Source: Podocnemis expansa (lineage: Eukaryota > Chordata > Testudines > Podocnemididae). Taken from it: a stretch of DNA of 64,000 nt. The notes under the pieces are model-generated. The model did no database searches and was not told the DNA's origin. It saw only the letters and a program-made list of their open reading frames with translations. Position 1 is the first letter of the stretch. Each line of letters begins with the position of its first letter. A program made the translations under genes and the position numbers. The stretch lies in contig ML682092.1 in the NCBI GenBank assembly GCA_007922195.1, positions 1,141,721 through 1,205,720 on the forward strand, written 5' to 3'. This document shows positions 43,834 through 54,002 of the stretch, one piece after another.

Positions 43834-44162
43834 CCAGTGGTTCCCAACCGGTGTGCCGCGGCAACTGCCTCAGCGTGCCGCAAGGAGAGCAGAGTTTGAG
43901 TGGGAGCCATAAAAGCTCCCGCAGCCCCAAGTGGCTCAATAGAGCGGTGCTATTAAAGTGCAGCTTTGTGGCACTGGCCAAGCACCAGTAATTAAAAGGA
44001 GTTATTACAGCCCCTGAAAAAGGCTTTGCCCCCACATCTATTGCAATGGGGGGGGCATCTCCCCTATAGCCTGGATCCACTGCAGGGAAAGGATCCCCCC
44101 ACTGATTTGAGCCACAGCAGGGGGAGACCCTTCCCCTGCTGCAGCTGCAGGCAGCAGGGGTA
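43834..44162. mobile_element. hAT-like fragment (TTCCCAACC type)
   Basis: Begins CCAGTGGTTCCCAACCGGTG, a widespread hAT-type terminus, and continues into GC-rich sequence. I cannot locate the other end with confidence. Confidence 0.45.
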
Positions 44163-44440
44163 GGGTTACCAGATACCAAAAACATGGAAAGGAGGACAGT
44201 GAAGTAGGAAAAGGAGGACATATGGAGAAAATGTAGAATTAATGTAATATTATTCTGCTTTTAGGGGGCCCTGAGGTGTTTCCCCATAAAAATAAGGTGT
44301 TCCAGGGCATTCCAGCATTCTTTAACGCCTGGGAGTAAAAAGCCTGACAAAATCATGGATTTTTACTATGCCTGCCAGACAGAGGACATGAAAGGAAAAA
44401 GGAGGACAGGTCATCCTTTTGCCTGCCATCTGGTAACCCT
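44163..44440. mobile_element. Short TIR element (AGGGTTACCAGAT)
   Basis: Left end AGGGTTACCAGATACC, right end CATCTGGTAACCCT. The interior contains AAAGGAGGACA three times. A related end lies inverted at 45625-45728. Superfamily unknown. Confidence 0.55.
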
Positions 44441-44930
44441 GTGCATGGGTACAGTTACCAGATGTCCGACAAAAAAAAGCTGGTTTTGTTCGGCTTTTTG
44501 CTGGTCCAGGGACAGCAGTGTAAAAACAGAGGGAGGTACTAGCATGCAGAGCCTAACATTCCTGACAGCTCAGGGGGCTGCAGGCACAAGCCTGACCATC
44601 CCTCTCTTCTTTCCTTTCCCAGCACCTCGCCTGGGGAGGTCCGGCCCCTACCAGCTGGAGAGGTGAATGCATTGCGTGTTCCCTCTTGCTGGGGCTGGTG
44701 CCATTTAGCCTCCGATCCCAGGCAGGCTCCCTGGCTGTGAGTTCCGGCGGTTGGTCCCTTCCTGGCCCTACTCCTAACACTGAGCTGCCTGTGTGATGAG
44801 GTTGTTTGGCTAGCTGCCCTGGCCTCCCTGCCCTGTGGTAAGTACTGTACACCTGAACTTGTCTGGATCCTGAGAGCTAATGAGGTACCCAAGCTGCAGC
44901 CACATACATCCTGTGATTGCAGTACAAACA
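44441..44930. other. No gene seen
   Basis: Opens with AGTTACCAGATGTCCGACAA, a further variant of the element edge to the left. The rest (44540-44900) is GC-rich and opens shadow frames on both strands without domains. Confidence 0.35.
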
Positions 44931-45115
44931 TGTCCTGGGCTATGGCAAAAGAGCCAAGGAGTACAGTGGCACTTAAAGATTAACAACTTTATTTATCGCA
45001 TGAGCTTTTGTGGGGAAAAAATCCCACTTCATCAAATGCTTTGAAGATAGGGGAACTTACAGAATAGGAGGAAAATAAATGCAAGGGAGTGAAAGACATG
45101 GCCAGGGTCACTCAT
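44931..45115 (-). repeat. Penelope-like tail, minus strand
   Basis: GAGCCAAGGAGTACAGTGGC, ACTTAAAGATTAACAACTTT, the hammerhead-like motif, then GGGGAACTTACAGAATAGG and GGAGTGAAAGACATGG as in the other tails. Confidence 0.75.
44998..45039 (-). ncRNA. Hammerhead-like motif
   Basis: Minus strand: GCAT, TTGATGA (C3 changed to T), extra A, GTGGGATTTTTTCCCCAC, AAA, AGCT, C, ATGC. Stem II pairing is kept, although two core bases have changed. Confidence 0.4.
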
Positions 45116-45624
45116 GTGTTTGAGGTCTGTATTGGGTGCTTTGATTTTTGGCCTGTTGTTGCTACAAAAGGGCTAAATTGGGGTGCGGGGGTGGGGGATA
45201 GATCAAATACTAAAAATGAAGGAAAATAAAGAATACCATGAACAAAATTACTAACAGGGACCAGTTAAGTAAAACAAACAAAGGCTGGAACTGGCTAGAA
45301 ACAATTTAGGACAATTTTTTTAAAATTGTAAAATGGGCGACCATGGAAAATGAAAAATGAGAGGCAAGTTAGCTGTTTTTTTTTCCCCCTTACTTTTTAA
45401 GGTGCTTTTCTAGTTTATATTTGCAAATTTAGCTTTTTTACTTCTTTTAATCTCATGAACATTAATAAAAGGATCATGAAGGACTTTCATTTACTGAACA
45501 AATCCAGTTTTCAGTAAAAGAAAACATTTTGATTTTTTAATTTTAAAATAATTTTAAAAAGCATGACTTTGCACAATTTTAATGATGCATTCATGAATCA
45601 TTACCCATTTTCCATGTCATATTA
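45116..45624. other. No gene; AT-rich DNA
   Basis: Long A/T stretches (45360-45560) with no element that I can name. Confidence 0.35.
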
Positions 45625-45728
45625 TGGTAGTGCCCATTATATACCATATTTTCTCCATGTGTCCTCCGATAATCTTCCTTTCCCTACTTCCCTGTCCTCC
45701 TTTCCATGCTCTGGTATCTGATAACCCT
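45625..45728 (-). repeat. Inverted copy of the AGGGTTACCAGAT element edge
   Basis: On the minus strand: AGGGTTATCAGATACCAGAG, CATGGAAAGGAGGACAGGGA, then ACATGGAGAAAATATGG, matching 44163-44245. The two define an inverted pair about 1.4 kb apart. Confidence 0.6.
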
Positions 45729-46136
45729 ATGCATGGGGGATCCTTCCCCTGCCACATCAGCGGCTGCATGATGCAGCACCAGCCGCAGCCCAGCATGGTG
45801 TGGCCCTGGCAGGGGCCCCGGTGATGCTAGGAAGGCTGATGGGTGCGGTGGTGAGGGCCCCAACATGACCAGCCAGGGCCAAGGCAATGTTTGTAGAAGC
45901 TGGTGAAGGCCCAACAAGGGAGTGTGGAGGCAGAGGGCCGGCAGGGGCCTGACAAGGTCATCCCTGATGAGGCAGCAGTGGAGCTTGGAGGTTGGCAGGT
46001 GGGTGAGGGGGGAACCCAATAAGGGCCACTGGGCTTCCCTCCCCCCAACCTTATCAGGTGCCAACAGCTCCACTGCTTTTCCTTGCTCCCTAATGTTGCC
46101 GTGCCCTTTCATTCTCCAGGATCTCCCTCCAACACC
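45729..46136. other. No gene seen
   Basis: GC-rich, with shadow frames only. Confidence 0.35.
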
Positions 46137-46140
46137 TCTC

Positions 46141-46500
46141 CTATCCCCACCATGTCTCCATTATTTCTATGATATCATAGTTCCTTGTCTGCGCTAGTAT
46201 TACCAATTCTTCTTGCTTATTTCCCAGGCTCCTCGCATTAGTGTATAGGCACCTAAGATACCCAGCCAATTGCCCTACTTTGTCATTTTGATTTCCAATT
46301 CTATTACATAAACCTCCTTGTATTTTTTCTTGGAGTTCTCCTCCACCACTCTCCTCACGTATTGGGGCTTCAGTAGAACACTTAAAACAATTATTTGATT
46401 CCCCCCCCCATGTTCCAACTACCTTCTCTTTTATTCCTGGTGCTACAGTCCCAGCACCCCTCAAGTTCCATCCCTTCCCCCAGATCACCCACATTGTCAC
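46141..46500 (-). pseudogene. CR1 ORF2 start, AP endonuclease N-terminus
   Basis: After a spacer containing EAPIREESGGG it reads LRCLYTNARSLGNKQEELVI and YDIIEIMETWWG. TNA and ETWW are the first two blocks of the CR1 apurinic endonuclease, with the catalytic asparagine and glutamate. Everything downstream, including reverse transcriptase, is missing. Confidence 0.8.
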
Positions 46501-46536
46501 TTACCTGTGGGCTTTGGTCTCCTTCCCCCGTTGAAC

Positions 46537-46776
46537 CTAGTTTAAAGCCCTTCTCACTAGGTCAGCCAGTCTGTGCCCAAATACGCTCTTCCCCTTCCTG
46601 GACAGGTGAAGGCCATCTCTGCCTATCAATCCCCTGTCCTGAAACAGTACTCCATGGTCAAGGAAGCCAAATCCCTCCTGACCACACCATCTTCGCAGCC
46701 AGGCATTCGCCTCTAGGATGCATCTGTCTCTCCCCAGGCCTCTAGCCTTGACTAGAAGTATCGAAGAGAACACCAC
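46537..46776 (-). pseudogene. CR1 ORF1, C-terminal esterase part in shifted frame
   Basis: Reads VVFSSILLVKARGLGRDRCI, NAWLRRWCGQEGFGFLDHGV and RDGLHLSRKGKSVFGHRLAD. The DGLH holds the aspartate and histidine of the catalytic triad. It ends at RRALN. It overlaps the previous frame by about 25 bp, which locates the frameshift. Confidence 0.8.
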
Positions 46777-47600
46777 CTGTGCTCCAATTCCTTCACCCTC
46801 ACTCCCAGAGCCCTGAAGTCACCTTTGATCTGCTGAGGATCACCTCTCGCAGTATCATTGGTACCCACATGGATGAGAAGCATGGGGTAGTAGTCTGAGG
46901 AGCGGATGATTTTTGACAATCCGTCCATTACATCTCGGATATGGGCACCTGGCAGGCAGCATACCTCTCTTGAGGCCTTGTCAGGGTGACAATTGGGTGC
47001 CTCTGTTCCTCTCAAGAGTGAGTCCCCAATCACCACAACCCTATGTTTCCTCTTAGGTGAGGTGGCTGTGATCTCCCCAGCCTCTGGGGTGGATGGCATC
47101 TCCTCTACCTCCTTCAGTGTGTCCAGCACCACATAACGGTTCCTCACCACAATGGATGGTGGGATGTGAGCAGGCATGGAGCACTGTCTGCTGCCAGAGG
47201 TGACCAGCTGCCAGAGTCTTTCCTCTGCCATGGGCATCCCATCCATTTCCAGAGCTGTGGCAGTAGCCCTTGGCACCAGGATAGGGACCTCCTCCTTGCA
47301 GGTCTCATCATGGACACTGTCAAGGAACTTTTCCAGGGCATAGATACCCCTGAGTCGTGACACTTCCTCCTGTAACTCTCCTACCTGTTTCCAGAGAGAT
47401 GCCACCAGAAGGCACCTATCCCATAGGCTTATCTCCCTAGCCTGATCATCAGTGGCCGGAAAATGAAGGCCACAGTCCCTGCAAATCCACACCAGGATCT
47501 GGGTGGAGATATCCATGGTGAGACAGTCTGTCTGGCTACAAACAGAGGCAAAGGAAACAGAAGGGGCAGTGGCACAAGCAGTGTAACTCCTCTTCACCAT
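46752..47600 (-). pseudogene. CR1 ORF1 protein with SGNH esterase domain, frameshifted
   Basis: At 282 residues this is the longest frame in the window. A Cys-rich start (CSQTDC, WICRDCGLHF at 38-47) is followed by a short coiled coil (SLWKQVGELQEEVSRL, 68-83). The esterase begins with RVVVIGDSLLRGTEAP, the nucleophile serine being residue 194, then PGAHIRDVMDGLSK, and LLIHVGTNDTARGD with GTND at 246-249. CR1 ORF1p esterases are thought to help RNA-protein particle function or membrane interaction. A one-base shift near 46775 sends the frame into ELEHRWCSLRYF and a stop, and the true continuation lies in the overlapping frame below. Confidence 0.85.
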
Positions 47601-47965
47601 TGTGGCCTCACCAAACTCCTCCCCAAACTCCTTCCCTCATAAACTCCACTGTTTGCAGTCCGCTGTTCACAAGGTCCCTCTTGTTGCTCAGCCACTGGCT
47701 TTTAAAGCCTTCTCTGCCTAGGTCAGCCCTTGCCCCTTGTTAGTCACACAGGGGCAGGCCAACCACAAGGCTGCAAGAAGCTGGTGATTAAAGGTGATCA
47801 GGGAACAATGGTGCAATCAGCCCCCACCCAATCACACAAACACAGGCCCACAACTAACAGCAATCACCTGTAGGGAAAAAGACACAAGCAAATCATGCAC
47901 CTAGGAAGCACCTGGCACCAACTCCTTCCCTCGCAAACTCCCCTGTTTGCAGTCCCCTGTTTGCA

Positions 47966-50700
47966 AGCTCCTGCGGAGACCCAGCCTACAGCCTCTGGCA
48001 TTTAGAGTTGTGAAGATGATAGAGGTCATGAGGAGGGCTGGGGGGGGATCCTCAGAGGTGGCAGACATAACAGCAGCCCTCATCGGGCCACACAACAGTC
48101 TGTGACTGACCCCAAAAGCCATGATGGAGTCACGGAAGCTGTGGGCCTTCTGGTAGGCTGCGGCATCCCGCCTCCCGGTCCCTTTGCCCTCCTTCAGTAT
48201 TGCCCTCATGGCCCAGAGGACAAGATGGAATTTCCCCCAGCACTGCAGGGCAAGCTGCACATGGCTCCAGGCCCCACGAGTGTCAGCCAGGAATGCACGC
48301 AACTCCTCTTGCAGAGTCAGGGGGTTCAGGTCCTCTGGTTGGGTCCTCATAATGGCCCCACAGCCATCCGGGATGGAAAGACAGGGCCAATGTTGTGGGC
48401 GCTGTATCACCCAGCTGAACCCCTGGCACAAGGAAGGGTGGCGACTGAGGGAAGACAGCAGCCCCAGGGACTGAGGGAGCCACAAATACCACGCCTCCCC
48501 CCCCCCCAGGAAGCAATAGATGGAAAGGGGAAAGACACGATCCTGGGGGCGGCAGCAATAGGGGATGGGGCTAGGGTAGGACTTGGGGTTACATCTGAGG
48601 GAAGGGTTAGAACAGGGACAGGAGCAACACTGACAGAAGCAGAAGGAGCAGTGGGAGTTAGGACAGGGGACCCGGTGGTTGAACCAATGGGGTGCCGCTC
48701 CCCTTGACCGGGCACGGGTTTATCTAAAAAGGAATCAGGGGCAGGGTCCATGCCGATGCTGGGCATGGGAGTTGATCTTGGTTGATTTTCTCCATCCTCA
48801 GCATCGGACACAGGGGAAAAAAACAAGTGGGGGAAGGGACCTGGCTGCTCGGAGGCTGCAGCTGCATTACCAACAGTAGCTGGACAGGTGGAGCAACCTG
48901 GGGTGTCCCTGGGATGAGAATAGGGACAGCAGACAAAGGTTGGGGTTCAGGTTGGTTCTGGGGCATGGGAGGGGATGGCAAAGGATTATTGCCACCCAGA
49001 TCGAGCCCCCTGGCAGACGGTCATCCTCCCTTGGGCCTACCAAGCTCAGACCCAGAGCCTTGATCTCTGCAAAAATGGAACCTAAGTCCTCCCCTGCCTC
49101 AGTTGATGGTGGTATAGCAGGTACAGGGGGGACAGGGCGGCTCCATCCGCAGCCTTTCTGGTGTGGGATCAACAGGGGCCTCCTGTAAGGGGGCTGTACT
49201 GCTTCCCTCCTCTACTGTGCCCATCTCCTCAGCTGGAGCCTCCTGCTGGACCGCCACAGGGGGCGCAGCAGGTGGCTCAGCATTGGTGACAATATTTTTA
49301 GCAGTATCAGCCCCCCACAATGACTTTCTGGGGGCCTCCTCCCCATCTGATATACTGGGGAGGGACTGAGCCTTCTTCCGCTTGCAGCACTCCCTCTGGG
49401 GGAGAGCCTGGCCCTCTAAGCTGGTATCAGAGGGCTGAACAGTGGGACAGGGATAGGCAGCAAGGGCGAAGGCTCTTCAGGGGAAAGGATCATGGGAGGG
49501 GCAGCAAGGGGACGGGAACTGGAGTGCGCCCTCTCCTTTCTGGGCCCCATCCCAGATGGTTTGGTGGGGGTGGTGACAGAGCCTTGCAGCTCCTGTGGGC
49601 ATGGTGGGGCAATTATCCCCACATCCTGAGAGGCAGTGGCAGTTGTGCTCTTTAAAGGAGTAGGAGAGGCAGCTTTAGAGGCCTGGTGGTTAGGGTTGCC
49701 AGCAGTGGTATGGCCAGCACCTATTACAGCCTCGGGGGGGCCCAGTTACTCCCTCTTCATGCCAGGCCAGGGGACAGTCCCCATGGCCCTACAGAGGAAG
49801 CACCGGGCTTCCCCCAAGGAATAAAATATTTTATAATGGGGCCCTTGATGGGGCACCAAGAAGGACCCCTCTAATGCTGCCCCGTCACATGCCCCTGCCA
49901 GCGGCAGTTGGAGCTGCACCTACCGGAGGAAGGGCAAGACATGATGGAGGGCGGGGTCCTTACAGCCCAGTGGGAGAAGGCTGATGACAGATATTGACTT
50001 CCTCAGGGTGGAAATGTGGGGAAGGAGGGCGGCATTGGGGAGGAAGGGAGGGACAGAAGTGAGGACTACCTGTATACCCAGGTCCTGCAAGGGTTCCCCT
50101 GGAACATGGATGCCCCCACTGCCAGGCCCCTGACAACTACCTCCTGCGTGGTGGCCTCTCATGCTAGGAAGAAAACTATCTTACCATACATCTTTAAGGC
50201 CACCACAATAGCTGAGGCCCCCACCACCCTCGCCATCGCCTGCACGTAGGTCTCCACGTGGGACAAGGCAGCCACCAGCAGGCAGTGGACTCTGTGCCTC
50301 CTGGTCAAGGAGGGAAAGGGGTCCTGGCCCCCCGAGATCATATTTAAGGAGGCGGTGCAGGCAGGTGGTATGGCGGTGGGTAGAGGGGTGGCAGTTGCCT
50401 GAGCGTATGATCTGGGGTAGAGGAACCCCCAGAACTGGTGGAGGGAAAGGCAGGGGAAGAAAGGGCTGTGGCCGATGGTGGGGCCACGGGAGCAACAGGG
50501 CCCTTGCTTGCCTTTTTCCCCTTGCTCTTTTTACCAGCCAAGGAAGTCATGGCAGCAGTAATGGAGACCCCTCCTGTGCCCTCCTGTGCAGGTGCCCCGT
50601 TGGGGATACTAGAGGTGGTTCTGGTCTGGATTCCCACTGTGACCCCTCCTCCCCACTCCTGAACTCTGATTCACTCCACTTTGCCAGGTGACCATTCACT
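47966..50700 (-). mobile_element. Tx1-like L1 LINE, 5' portion
   Basis: On the minus strand it begins near 50690 and holds a long, frameshifted ORF1 and only the first residues of ORF2 before meeting the CR1 5' end. Both LINEs therefore lack their 3' ends, which is odd for target-primed elements. The ORF2 opening is seen in the phrase IIFTTLNARGCRLGLRR. Confidence 0.65.
48015..50637 (-). pseudogene. Tx1-like L1 ORF1
   Basis: Starts MTSLAGKKSKGKKASKGPVA (about 50550), a basic, alanine and proline rich N-terminus. About 50159-50341 reads VETYVQAMARVVGASAIVVA and MYGKIVFFLA, like the RNA-binding domain before the zinc knuckle. A knuckle remnant is seen near 49765-49815 as ARCFLCRAMGTV with the later His and Cys lost. 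The rest is a long Pro, Ala and Glu-rich region (48600-49700). The final part (48015-48480) includes LTLQEELRAFLADTRG and WGKFHLVLWAMRAIL. Multiple frame changes mean no protein is made. Confidence 0.55.
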
Positions 50701-50725
50701 CATGAGTCAGGCAACACCAGCCTCC

Positions 50726-51722
50726 TGTGATGCTCTCTGGATTTAGGGGATCATCTGACTGTTTTTCATATATTAATATTTAATAATTGCAATGATCCAT
50801 TGGGGCTATACCATGTTTGGTACCAATAGAAAGGTTATAACTTGCTAGGAATGATTATATTTTTATGTGGAGTTGTCAACTTTGGAGTAGAAGTTAGGAA
50901 TATGTTTCTTATATTTGTAGTTCAACTTATGTGATTCTGGGGAATTCCCCAGACAGCATGTCTTCATTGTCTCCTTAATGACCCATTAAGAGAACCACAG
51001 AATCAGTGGGCCTAGTGAGAAGTCAGTGAACCACCCAGACAGATCATGTGACTCAGGTCCATTTTGATTTGTAAAAACTCTGCTCAGCATGGAAAAGGCC
51101 CAAGGTGATAAAAGGCCGCAGCATCAACTCCATTTTGTCCTCAGCCTTTCATCTACAGCCAACACCCATCTCTGGAACTATCCATCCACAACAGGACAAA
51201 GGACTGAGGTCACCCAGGCATTGGGCGTCTTCCAGAGGAACTGATCGAGCTTGCAAACATCAAATTCTTCCAAGGGCTTGCTTTACATAGACTCTTAATA
51301 AGTTGTATGTGTGTGATTCACTCTGACTCTTTAACATCTCTCATAGTTTGTCTCTCTTCCCTTAGAAATTAAAACTAAAGATTAAATATAAAAAAGATTG
51401 GTTGGCAGCATGGTATTTTGGGTAAGATCCAAGCCTGTATTGTTCTGTGTAATGTGGCTGACCCTTTCGAGTCAAGAGAACCTATTTCTTTAAGAGCCAC
51501 AAGTTGAGAACCAGGACAGAGCTGGAATGTAATAAAGGGGGTGTTTCAATTTTGTTATGCTTCATGATAACCAGTGGGAGGAATCAGAAGCATGGCTTGT
51601 GTCTGATTGGGGGGTCTGGTTTAAGTACCACCTGTCAGCATCTGGACAGTTTGGCTCTCACTTTTGCAGCTTGCCCTGATTTTTGCATATTCAGATTGTT
51701 ATCCCAAGAGGCTTAGGTTACA
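50726..51722 (+). mobile_element. Solo LTR of the Gypsy-like family, 997 bp
   Basis: TGTGATGCTCTCTGG at the left and GGCTTAGGTTACA at the right, flanked by CCTCC (50721-50725) and CCTCT (51723-51727), a 5-bp duplication with one change. Its right half matches the LTR attached to the gag-protease remnant at 41-43.8 kb. AATTAAAACTAAAG near 51366 might be a weak polyadenylation region. Confidence 0.75.
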
Positions 51723-51729
51723 CCTCTTG

Positions 51730-52195
51730 CATGAGATCAATCCCACGTAGAGAGTGTGCACCCTCTGGCTGATCAGGAAAAGGTCCCCTGGGAGCTCCCT
51801 TAGCCCCAGATACCACAGTGGGAACTTCTGTCTTACAGGGACTGGGACACTTCTCCAGTCACCATACACTCATGTCCATCCATTTAACAAAGAAATGGCT
51901 CCTGCCCAGCTTTCCTCATTCATTCCCTCTAAAGTTCACACAGTTTCAGATAAAACAACTACTAGTTTATTGATCAGGATATGGTCTTAAGTGAATCTAT
52001 AGCCAATCAGTACTCAGTCATTTAATAAACAAGTCAGGAGTTACCATGAGAAAATAAAAGAGAAAAGATGCATACTACTTTATAACACCATTTAGGATCA
52101 CACTTCCATTTGTTCTTATCTTTCTTAACCCCAAGGCTGGCTATGATGGTTTTCAGCCAGACTTGGCCCTCCTGGTAATGTGGGTTAGGCTGTAT
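51730..52195 (-). mobile_element. LTR fragment, minus strand, family of 58596-60193
   Basis: On the minus strand it carries CTGATCAATAAACTAGTAGTTGTTTTA, CCATTTCTTTGTTAAATGG and GTGTATGGTGACTGG, parallel to 59815-59935. Both ends are missing. Confidence 0.7.
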
Positions 52196-52530
52196 ATCTT
52201 GTAGTTATCTTGCCAGGGTGCTGAGTGGAGTGCAGGGGGGTGGCAGGCACCCAGCTGGCTTCCCCCACTGCTTCCCCTTGTCAGGGGTATAGGGGGTGGC
52301 AGGTGCACGAGTTGGCTTCCCTCGCCGCTTCCCCTTGCCAGGAGTGGGGGGGGGGTCGGGTGCCTCAGCCCCTTCACCCCTCTGCCCCCAGCAAGGGAAA
52401 GTGGTGGGCAAAGCTGGCTGGGGCGCCCACCACCCCCTCTGCCCCAGGCAAGGGGAAGTGGCAAGGAAAACCTGCCGCTCCCCCTTGCCCAGAGCAGGGG
52501 GGTGGCAGGGTCCCAGCTAGCTTCGCCAGC

Positions 52531-52743
52531 TGCTGCAGCTGGGCGCCCCACTCGCCCAGCCCCTGGCTGCCTGGAAGCGGCCAGGGAACGTGGGGGCTGG
52601 GGCTCCCTTGGCCACTTGTGAGCAGCAAGGGGGCTGCCGGTTCCCCACTGCTCACAAGTGGCCAGGGGAGCCCCAGCCTGCACGTTCCCTGGCCACCTCC
52701 AAGTGGCCAGGGGCTGGGCGAGCGGGGCACCCAGCTGCAGCAG
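52531..52743. repeat. Imperfect palindrome, about 100-bp arms
   Basis: TGCTGCAGCTGGGCGCCCC... on the left is mirrored by ...GGGGCACCCAGCTGCAGCA on the right, centred near 52637. The inner arms GGGGCTCCCTTGGCCACTTG and CAAGTGGCCAGGGGAGCCCC differ by one base. It could form a cruciform or a long RNA hairpin. Confidence 0.8.
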
Positions 52744-53230
52744 CCGGCACCCCCACTCCTCCCCCGCCCAGGTGGGTAGGGGCTCCTGGTGCCCGCTGTG
52801 CCCTGTTGCCTGGGCTCGGGGCAAAGCCGGCACCCGCAGCTTGTGCAGGGCCAGCAGCTCCCCCGGAGCCCAGGCAGGGGGCAAAGCCAGCACCCGTGGC
52901 TTGCGCGGGGACGGCAGTTCCCCCCGAGCCCAGGCAGTGGGGCAAAGCCGGCTGCCACTGCCCGCCCCACCTGGACAGCAAGTAGGGAGCCTGGGGGGGG
53001 CCAGAGCCAGCTGCCAGAGCCCCTTCCCCTGCCCCAGCCCCGGGGGCAGGTAGGGCTGCAGCAGCCCCTGCCTGTGCCCCTGCTCCTGTCCCAGCTGGGG
53101 GGCAGACATCCAGCCCCTGCAGGGGCAGAGCAGGCTCCCCACCATGGGGGCATGGGTCGCCTAGCCCTTTACTATCCCTTTTCCCCACCCCAGCCTCAAG
53201 GCAGGACCAGGGGGCTAGGACCCCAACGGG

Positions 53231-53345
53231 GCTGGGAGCTGCTTGCTGCAGACTGCAAGCAGCTCCCAGCCTGGTCAATTTCACTGTGAAATTGACCAGG
53301 CTGGGAGCTGCTCGCAGTCTGCCGGGCAAGCAGCTCCCAGCCACA
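53231..53345. repeat. Cluster of perfect hairpins
   Basis: A 27-bp perfect inverted repeat with a single-base loop lies at 53258-53312, centred on AATTTCAC-T-GTGAAATT. Its left arm overlaps a 16-bp hairpin, GCTGGGAGCTGCTTGC and its complement (53231-53270). GCAAGCAGCTCCCAGCC appears again at 53325-53341. Confidence 0.85.
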
Positions 53346-53388
53346 TCAGGCTCCTAGCCCCCTTCTCCTGTTGAGGCTGGGGTGGGGA

Positions 53389-53574
53389 CAATGTTCCCTC
53401 TATTTACTCATAGACTATTTGCGCAAACAATTTCTTGGTGTGTGCAAAGACATTTCTTTGTGAGCACCAATATTAGCACTATTGAATTTTTTTGTGCGCA
53501 CTTTATTTTTTTGTGTGCGCAGGTTTCATGACCTGTGTGTGAGCACACATGCGCACAGCTTAAAGGGAACAGTG
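53389..53574. mobile_element. hAT-like MITE, perfect 8-bp duplication GGTGGGGA
   Basis: Ends CAATGTTCCCTCTA and AAGGGAACAGTG are inverted, and GGTGGGGA stands at 53381-53388 and 53575-53582. The 186-bp interior is TGTGTGCGCA-rich. Second member of the family at 4796-5129. Confidence 0.85.
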
Positions 53575-54002
53575 GGTGGGGAAAGGGAGTAGCAGGGGGC
53601 TAGGCAACCCATGCCCCTGCTTAAGGCAGTGGGGCAGCTGAGGAAGCCGGAGAAGAGGGGCTTCCCCATCTGTCCCCCCCCCCGTGTTTTTTCCCCTGCC
53701 ACTGGCTCTGGAGAGCCAGTTGTAGGTGATTGGTTGGCAACTTGGCCCTGCTGGGGGGCCATGTTGCCATACCACCCATCATGCCCCTCTCCTAAATTGA
53801 AATAGCAAGTCCTGAGTTTGGACATGCTATTTCGATTGGGGCTTTTCCCTTAGTTTGAATTGGTTTTTGGTTATTTTGAATTAATTCATTTTGAAATAAC
53901 TTATTTCAAAACAACACCCTGCATGTGGACATAGCCTAAGGCTATGTCCATATACAGGGAGTTAAACCAATTTAACTTGAAGCAATTTAAGTTAAATTAA
54001 TA

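Larger units (their letters stand above)
46137..47965 (-). mobile_element. CR1 LINE, 5' portion (5' UTR, ORF1, start of ORF2)
   Basis: Unusual for CR1 because the 5' part survives and the 3' part is missing. On the minus strand a 5' UTR (47600-47965, with two copies of GCAAACAGGG-like words about 300 bp apart) leads to ORF1 and then to the first residues of the ORF2 endonuclease. The left limit near 46137 follows ETWWG. Confidence 0.8.
52200..53938. mobile_element. MITE-like element with large GC-rich palindromic core
   Basis: The right end reads CATTTTGAAATAACTTATTTC and closes GTGGACATAGCC, as in 3423-3825. The left boundary is uncertain (about 52200). The core (52215-53345) is GC-rich tandem and inverted sequence that opens overlapping frames on both strands of up to 330 residues. 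These are compositional artefacts. A hAT-like MITE sits at 53389-53574. Confidence 0.6.

Noticed and set aside
44163..45728. A single large transposon bounded by the inverted AGGGTTACCAGAT repeats
   Set aside because: The left copy already has its own inverted end at 44440 and no matching target duplication flanks the 1.6-kb span. Two independent small elements are more likely.
52153..53145. A 330-residue minus-strand open frame, and others of similar size on both strands
   Set aside because: It lies in GC-rich tandem and palindromic DNA where stop codons are rare. Composition is Pro, Gly, Ala, Leu and Arg with no domain, and both strands are open at once.
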